DNA from: Linyphia triangularis
Taxonomy: Eukaryota > Arthropoda > Arachnida > Araneae > Linyphiidae
DNA length: 64,000 bases
Direction of reading: 5' to 3'
Assembly: GCA_963978545.1 (NCBI GenBank)
Contig: OZ021733.1
Span: 72,137,589 to 72,201,588, forward strand
A program made the position numbers and the translations under genes. Below the pieces are notes generated by a model, which saw only the letters and a program-made list of their open reading frames with translations, did not search any database and was not told where the DNA came from. Of the stretch, positions 58,856-64,000 are shown piece after piece; position 1 is the stretch's first letter; every line of letters begins with the position of its first letter.

Positions 58856-59485
58856 GTAATGTTGTTTTACTATACTTTAGAGCAATCTAGCCTAAAACCA
58901 CACATTCTCATGCACGCATTTTTATCATGGTATGGTTAAATTTTTTTTTATGTATCTTGCCCCCCACCTCCCCCCCCCCCAAAAAGAAATCGTTTGTATC
59001 CATTGAGTTATAACATTATAACAGACGAAGAGTGAGCGATGGCAACCACTATATGAACAGAACATGTTCACATGGTATGGGGACGCCTAAACACAGTTTT
59101 TCCTTCTCAGCACCGCCTTATCTGTAGTATTTCAATGGCGGGTGTTAGCTCGAACCTTGCGTGTTGTCTTGAACATTTCAAAATGGTAGATTATTGCTGT
59201 GCCTGCCATTACCAGGAGCTTTTTGAGAAAGGAGGACTCAAATCATTTCACGGGCAAGAACTTAATCCAATTTTTTATAAATAATTATTTTGTTTTGTAA
59301 TGTGGTGTAGTGAAGTTGTGTAGTCTTATTAGTTAAAAGTAAATTTATGGCCCAGGAAATTTATATTTCCTCTAAAAAAATATTATATACATTGTATATT
59401 TAATTTCTAAGGTTGTTATAGGCCATATATTGTCTCCACTTGATTAATTTTACAGTTATTTGCATGAAAGAAATAACTTGTACTT
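58856..59485. other. Intron or intergenic sequence
   Basis: C-rich tract at 58961-58980. A short frame at 59072-59284 has no supported identity. A further exon of the candidate gene was not found before the window end. Confidence 0.45.
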
Positions 59486-59830
59486 GCAACATATTATTCC
59501 CCTTTCGCACGGTGCGGATGCGAGTCCGGGCCCGCAAAAAGTTTCACTAATGTATTTTGAATAGAACATTTTGCATGGTGCAGAGAGTGGTTCTCAATTT
59601 TGAAACTTTCATGCAGGCCCACAGAAGTCAGAATTTTGTGCGGGCTGCTGCCTCTGCATCAACAGGTTTTGTACATAAGGTTCAATGGGGCCATTCACAC
59701 GATGCGTGTGCGGATGGTATATCTCCACAATATCCAAAGAAAATTCCAGTTTGAATGAACTAATCGTTCTTTTTTTGTAATTTAAAACGTATAATGCAGG
59801 ACAGAAAACGTACTAGGGTAACTCATCCGT
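59486..59830. repeat. Dispersed repeat R, uninterrupted copy
   Basis: Opposite orientation to 10785-15060. Contains CGCACGGTGCGGATGCGAG, GGGCCCGCA, GAAACTTTCATGCAGGCCC, CACACGATGCGTGTGCGG, TATATCTCCACAAT and GTATAATGCAGGACAGAAAA. The repeated CACGRTGCGGATG motifs near its ends suggest a non-autonomous DNA transposon. Confidence 0.75.
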
Positions 59831-62815
59831 GCAATAATTCAATTTTAACATAACATTTGGAATAAAGAAGGATTTTTTTATTTTGCTTTTTGGCCAAACT
59901 CCCACGGTACCATATGGGGTTATATTTTTTTGTTAGGAGAAAATGGTCAATCAAAGCATATGCATCATTATTTTAAATAGTTCACATTCAACTCACGCAT
60001 TAATGAGTTTTATAGCAAGTAAGAATTGTGTATGTTTTTAAGCTCCAAGTAAGGTTATTGAACATTTTTGTAAATTTACAGTACATCTCCATTAAATGAA
60101 AACTATGTTTCTTCGATTCAATATGTCAAATAATGAACTTAAAAAAATCCTCTTTTCCAAGAATTCAATTATTAAAGATACCCAGTTAGCATTTTAACCT
60201 TATCAAAACCTTGTGTAAACCCTACAAATGAAAAGGTTTCACCCTTGTCACAAGGTTGTCATGGCAAGGGTGTAACTTTTTGACAAGCATAAAAAAGGGT
60301 CCTAGTTTACACTTGACAAGATTTTTGTAACCTTGTCGCGACTAACCTTGCGACAAGGTTTTCAGTGTAAACCTTTTCGTAACTTTGTCGTGACAAGCTT
60401 GCGACAAAGTTTTCACTGTAAAGGATACAAAAACCGTTTCATTACAAGGTTGCTATGAGGCTTACAGTGAAAAGAATGTGTAAACCTTTTTATTTTAAGG
60501 TGTACACTGAAAAGGGTTGCAAACCTTTTCATTTTAAGGTTGTTACAAGGTAGATAAAAGAAAGATTGAATTTCCTCCCAAAAGTAATACTGAAAACATT
60601 TGAGTTTTTAGGGTAAAAGATAAGCATTTTATTGTGAGAGTTGCAATATTGTCTGGAAAATGAATCAACTCGGCATTATTGAAATTTGGTGGCTGTTTAT
60701 TTAATTAAATTTATTCTTGATATAGTTGTAGAATAGGGCGTTTTTTTCCAGATAAATGCTGTTTCTGGCAATGTTTTTTTTTTTTTTTTTAATTATATTT
60801 TATTTCAGCTACTGTGTTTTTAATTTTGGTGAATTGCTTAAATGCCAAATGAAAAAAAAATGCCAAATGTCCTATACTACATCTGCTCCTTATTCTTTAA
60901 TGGCATCAATAATCATAACTCAGTTTGTAACTTAGAAATTTAAATTGCAAATGATTTGTAATATTTTAAAATTGTAAATTAATATAGCATTTCTTTTTTA
61001 TATAGAATATTTTACATGTACGAGTTTGAAAACATTTTGGGAAAAAAAAATTCAATGAATTTGCAATTTCCAAAGTATACTGGCATGTTAAGAAATTTAA
61101 AGCTTTTGATGTCAAAAACATTTTATGAAAAATAAAATAGCAACACATACCATGCTAAGAATTTCTATTCTAGAAGAGTTGAACAATGAAATTAAAACAC
61201 CTTTTTTTAGAATTTTTTTTTCAAGTTTACGACAAGGAATATTAATCCCGTAAACAGGCTTTTTTTGTGCTATCAAATGATTTTTATTGAAACATGCAAG
61301 CCTAAGTGAATAATTAACTCTGCAGGGCTTTAGTTAGCTATGGATACAATTCTTTTTAGCATCCAGATTGCCCTTGCAGACTTGCCTACTGGATGATGTG
61401 TGGCAATACACCTACCTGAATACTGTGTTTCTTGATGCACCAGAAATACTTTGTGTCACAATAAGCACCTGCGAGATATGTTGTAAAATTTTTTTGCCTT
61501 TATTCTCTTGATGTCTTTTATTATGACATATGAATAAAAATATTTAACATACTTCTATTACTCTTTCTAATCGACATATAAACACAGATCTCTGCATGAA
61601 ATACATAATTACTAAATGGCCCCCAAATTGCACAAATACAAGCAAAAAATAACGATGTACTAACAGGCATTACACTTTTGTCAAACATTGACTGTTAAAA
61701 ATACATATTTATTGAAAAAATTGCTTTACATAATTCTTTATTTCAAGGTAAACAGAGATAAAAAATTTACTTTTTTATTTTATTACAAAAAACATAACTT
61801 AAACAAGATTTTAAATGCGTTACAAATATTTCTTAACTAATCTGCTGCATCTGACAAGAAACTTCTGGCGACAGATTCTTGAAGAAAACTAAAGGGAATC
61901 GTATTCATTTCTCTCTGGGAAAAAAAAATCAATAACAATTTGATTTTTTATAAGTAAGCTTTCCTATTAAAAAAAACCAATAGCTTTACTTCAGTTGGGA
62001 GCAATTTCAAGGCTTACTACATTCAATTGCTAAAATACAAAAGACATTTTTCCATTAGGAATACATCTTATTCGAATGATCCATTATAATGGATGGAGAG
62101 TATTTTCTTGTAGTCCTGACATAAATATAAATATGCCTATTGAAACGCTTCCAATAAAAAGAGTACTTTTAGCGATTTGAAATAATCTTCATTCCTTAGA
62201 TGTTGGATTCCTGCATTTTCTTTTTCAAGCGCATATTATGAGAGAGCAGTGAATTGCCCGACAAAGGGGCTAGCCATCCCCGACAAGGGGGCTAACAAGG
62301 TTAGAGCAGTTAGTGTCAATAACGTGACATAAAAACTTAACTAAAAAGGTATACTTGTAAATAATTTCTATAAATATTTGATTTTAAGAATCCTCCCTCC
62401 CCCCCATAAAAAAAAAATTATTTAAAACACAATATTAGTTCAGCAAAATCTAGGTGGTTTTTGCGTGTTGGTGATACTTGGAACGTTCCTGCATGTGCTT
62501 CTTGATTCAAACATTTCAAAATTTCTTTATTCTCCTTCGATACTTTGACTGTCCTACTTCATATTCAAATAAATAATTAAATGTCTACTATTAGTTCCTG
62601 AAAAAAAGGTAGTGCGACTATGGGAATTTGGATTTTGTCGGGGCTGGCGATATTTGGCTCTCGGTGGTAGGTGGTGTTAGACTGGATTTGTGCCGAAAAT
62701 TATTAAAAAAACGTGATATTTCACCAAAACTTTTAAAACTGTAATAAAAATTCATTTCACTCTTTTGAAACTGAAATAAAAATTCATTTCCTGAAGAAAA
62801 CCTCCTCGATGGGAG

Positions 62816-62996
62816 GCCGACCAAACAGTATAGTGGTTAGCGTGCTGGCTTCTAGACCGCGAGGTTGCGGGTTCGAGTCCCGTGTAGGCATGGGTGTTTG
62901 TAAATGTATGTTGGTTTGTTAAATGACGAAATGTTTCGGCGCATTATAGCCCTCGTGTTGCTGACGGCGCCAGATAATCTGAATACAACCAACCAA
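62816..62996 (+). mobile_element. tRNA-derived SINE, copy 3
   Basis: Same family as 35927 and 38216, and the best preserved promoter: TAGTGGTTAGCGTG and GGTTCGAGTCC. Flanked by a perfect 12-bp CCTCGATGGGAG (62804-62815, 62997-63008). Confidence 0.95.
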
Positions 62997-63546
62997 CCTC
63001 GATGGGAGAGGGAGGAGGTGTGTGCTAAGAATGCCTGAGAGAATGCCCCCCAGAACCCCCACTGGCACCACCTCTGCCAGAGAGTAACATTGAGTTGTTG
63101 GTTTTGCCAATTTTTCAAGCAAGCATGAAATTTTGGCAATTTGAAATTCTTCAATAAACAGTGTTCACATTAATACATTTCAGTTTAATCTAGTAAATAT
63201 AGTTTATTTAGTAAATATTTAGTTAAAGCTGCAAAAACTGTTTCCATGACAAGGAAACATAAATTTCAAAGTATAAACTAGCATTAAATTTTTAACATTC
63301 TATTTCTTACATCTTATTTATATTAAACAAGTTTACGTTGATTTTATATAACACCCGTGCATATGTTGCTTTAATAACACATGCTAGAGCTTAACAAAAT
63401 GGAAGGTCATAATTAGAATGCTGGCAAACATGGCATTTTCAAATTTCATTCCACTTTATAATTAGTTTTTATCACTCTTTCATATTAGTCTCCCAACCCC
63501 ATCCCCTTGCTATGATTAAATAATTAGTTTTTAGGGTGATTAAAAA

Positions 63547-64000
63547 AAATATATGTATATTTTTGAAACGCATGAGGAGAAAAAAGTTGATACACTTCTT
63601 GATAAGAAAAACTGTAAAAAAAATTTGGGAAAAAAAAAATATCTTTCAATCGCACATTCACCTCGAAATTTAGAGAAAATACAAAAAAAAATAACTATTT
63701 TTCCTAAATATTTAAAAATTTCTAAACGTTTTATATTTGAAAGGCGATAGTTTGCTGTCTGTTGTGAAAGGGTGATATAACACAGGAAAATACTATTTTA
63801 TGCATTTTTAAAACATATATTAATAATTAAAAACACTCAAAATTAAAAAAATTTGTAAGAAATAATGATTTTTCTGTAAAATGGGCTCTAATGTTATTTC
63901 TTAAATTTTTTTTAAACATGCTATTATGCATTTGGTTCACTTTTTTCTCGAATATATCAGTGAAACACTTTGAAGGAAACTTTTGTAGAAAAGTCGGGCA
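63547..64000. other. AT-rich end of window, no gene
   Basis: A lysine-rich open frame 63553-63747 reflects A-rich composition. Nothing supported. Confidence 0.5.

Larger units (their letters stand above)
60181..64000. mobile_element. Second copy of the CCCA-ended giant element (left part, runs off window)
   Basis: Starts CCCAGTTAGCATTTTAACC next to TA. An AAGGTT-type subterminal array follows to 60545, then sequence parallel to 31800-32452: TTTATTGTGAGAGTTGCAAT, TCTGCTGCATCTGACAAGAA and GAAAACTAAAGGGAATC. The R3 block at 63155-63546 parallels 36570-37030. It is longer than copy 1 between 60700 and 61690. It contains one SINE. No coding region recognised, and the right end is beyond 64000. 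Confidence 0.55.

Overview
This is AT-rich animal DNA with very low gene density. Spliceosomal introns, (AT)n microsatellites, tRNA-derived SINEs, Tc1/mariner, hAT, Helitron, BEL/Pao and other transposon remnants all point to an arthropod. A chelicerate such as a spider is my guess from the mix of repeats, but it is not proven. No prokaryotic features are present.

The one clearly recognisable host gene is the 3' half of a TRPC-type cation channel on the + strand (4414-22944). Seven exons run from the S5-S6 pore/S6 helix through the EWKFAR TRP box and the C-terminal calmodulin/IP3-receptor-binding-like region to a stop at 22942-22944. The ankyrin repeats and S1-S5 must lie upstream of the window. 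All splice phases are consistent. The introns are large (up to 8.4 kb) and full of transposons: TA-flanked and palindromic MITEs, a TTAA-flanked element, a Helitron remnant touching an exon, a 4 kb TA-flanked element carrying a solo LTR, and a Tc1 element. The 3' UTR has a ~90 bp tandem repeat that straddles the stop codon, and a mariner-type element begins 350 bp after the stop.

From 25 to 43 kb the sequence is intergenic and repeat-rich. It holds a 2.6 kb hAT element with a perfect 8-bp target duplication sitting in a satellite, a 1.5 kb non-autonomous Helitron with eight ~140 bp internal repeats, three copies (two here, one near 62.9 kb) of one tRNA-derived SINE with target duplications, a second hAT with a 290 bp AT tract, and several MITEs. 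Many of these lie inside what looks like one very large element (31471-42870). Its ends are CCCA(T/G)ATAGCAT type and its subterminal repeats are of the AAGGTT/AACCTT type. A second copy of its left part occupies 60181 to the window end.

From 45.8 to 56.1 kb there is a multi-level nest. Element A (DDE transposase with an intron, and a tRNA-like module in each inverted arm) was split by element B (6.6 kb, CCCA...TGGG ends with arrays of TTGGCCAATATCGG). B was in turn invaded by element C (4-bp ATAG duplication), a pogo-type MITE and a small hAT MITE. Just downstream are two in-phase exons (57484-57626, 58694-58855) of a possible host gene I cannot name.

The most promising candidates for something undescribed are the CCCA...TGGG element group (B and the 31-43 kb / 60-64 kb element), and element A with its tRNA-like arms.
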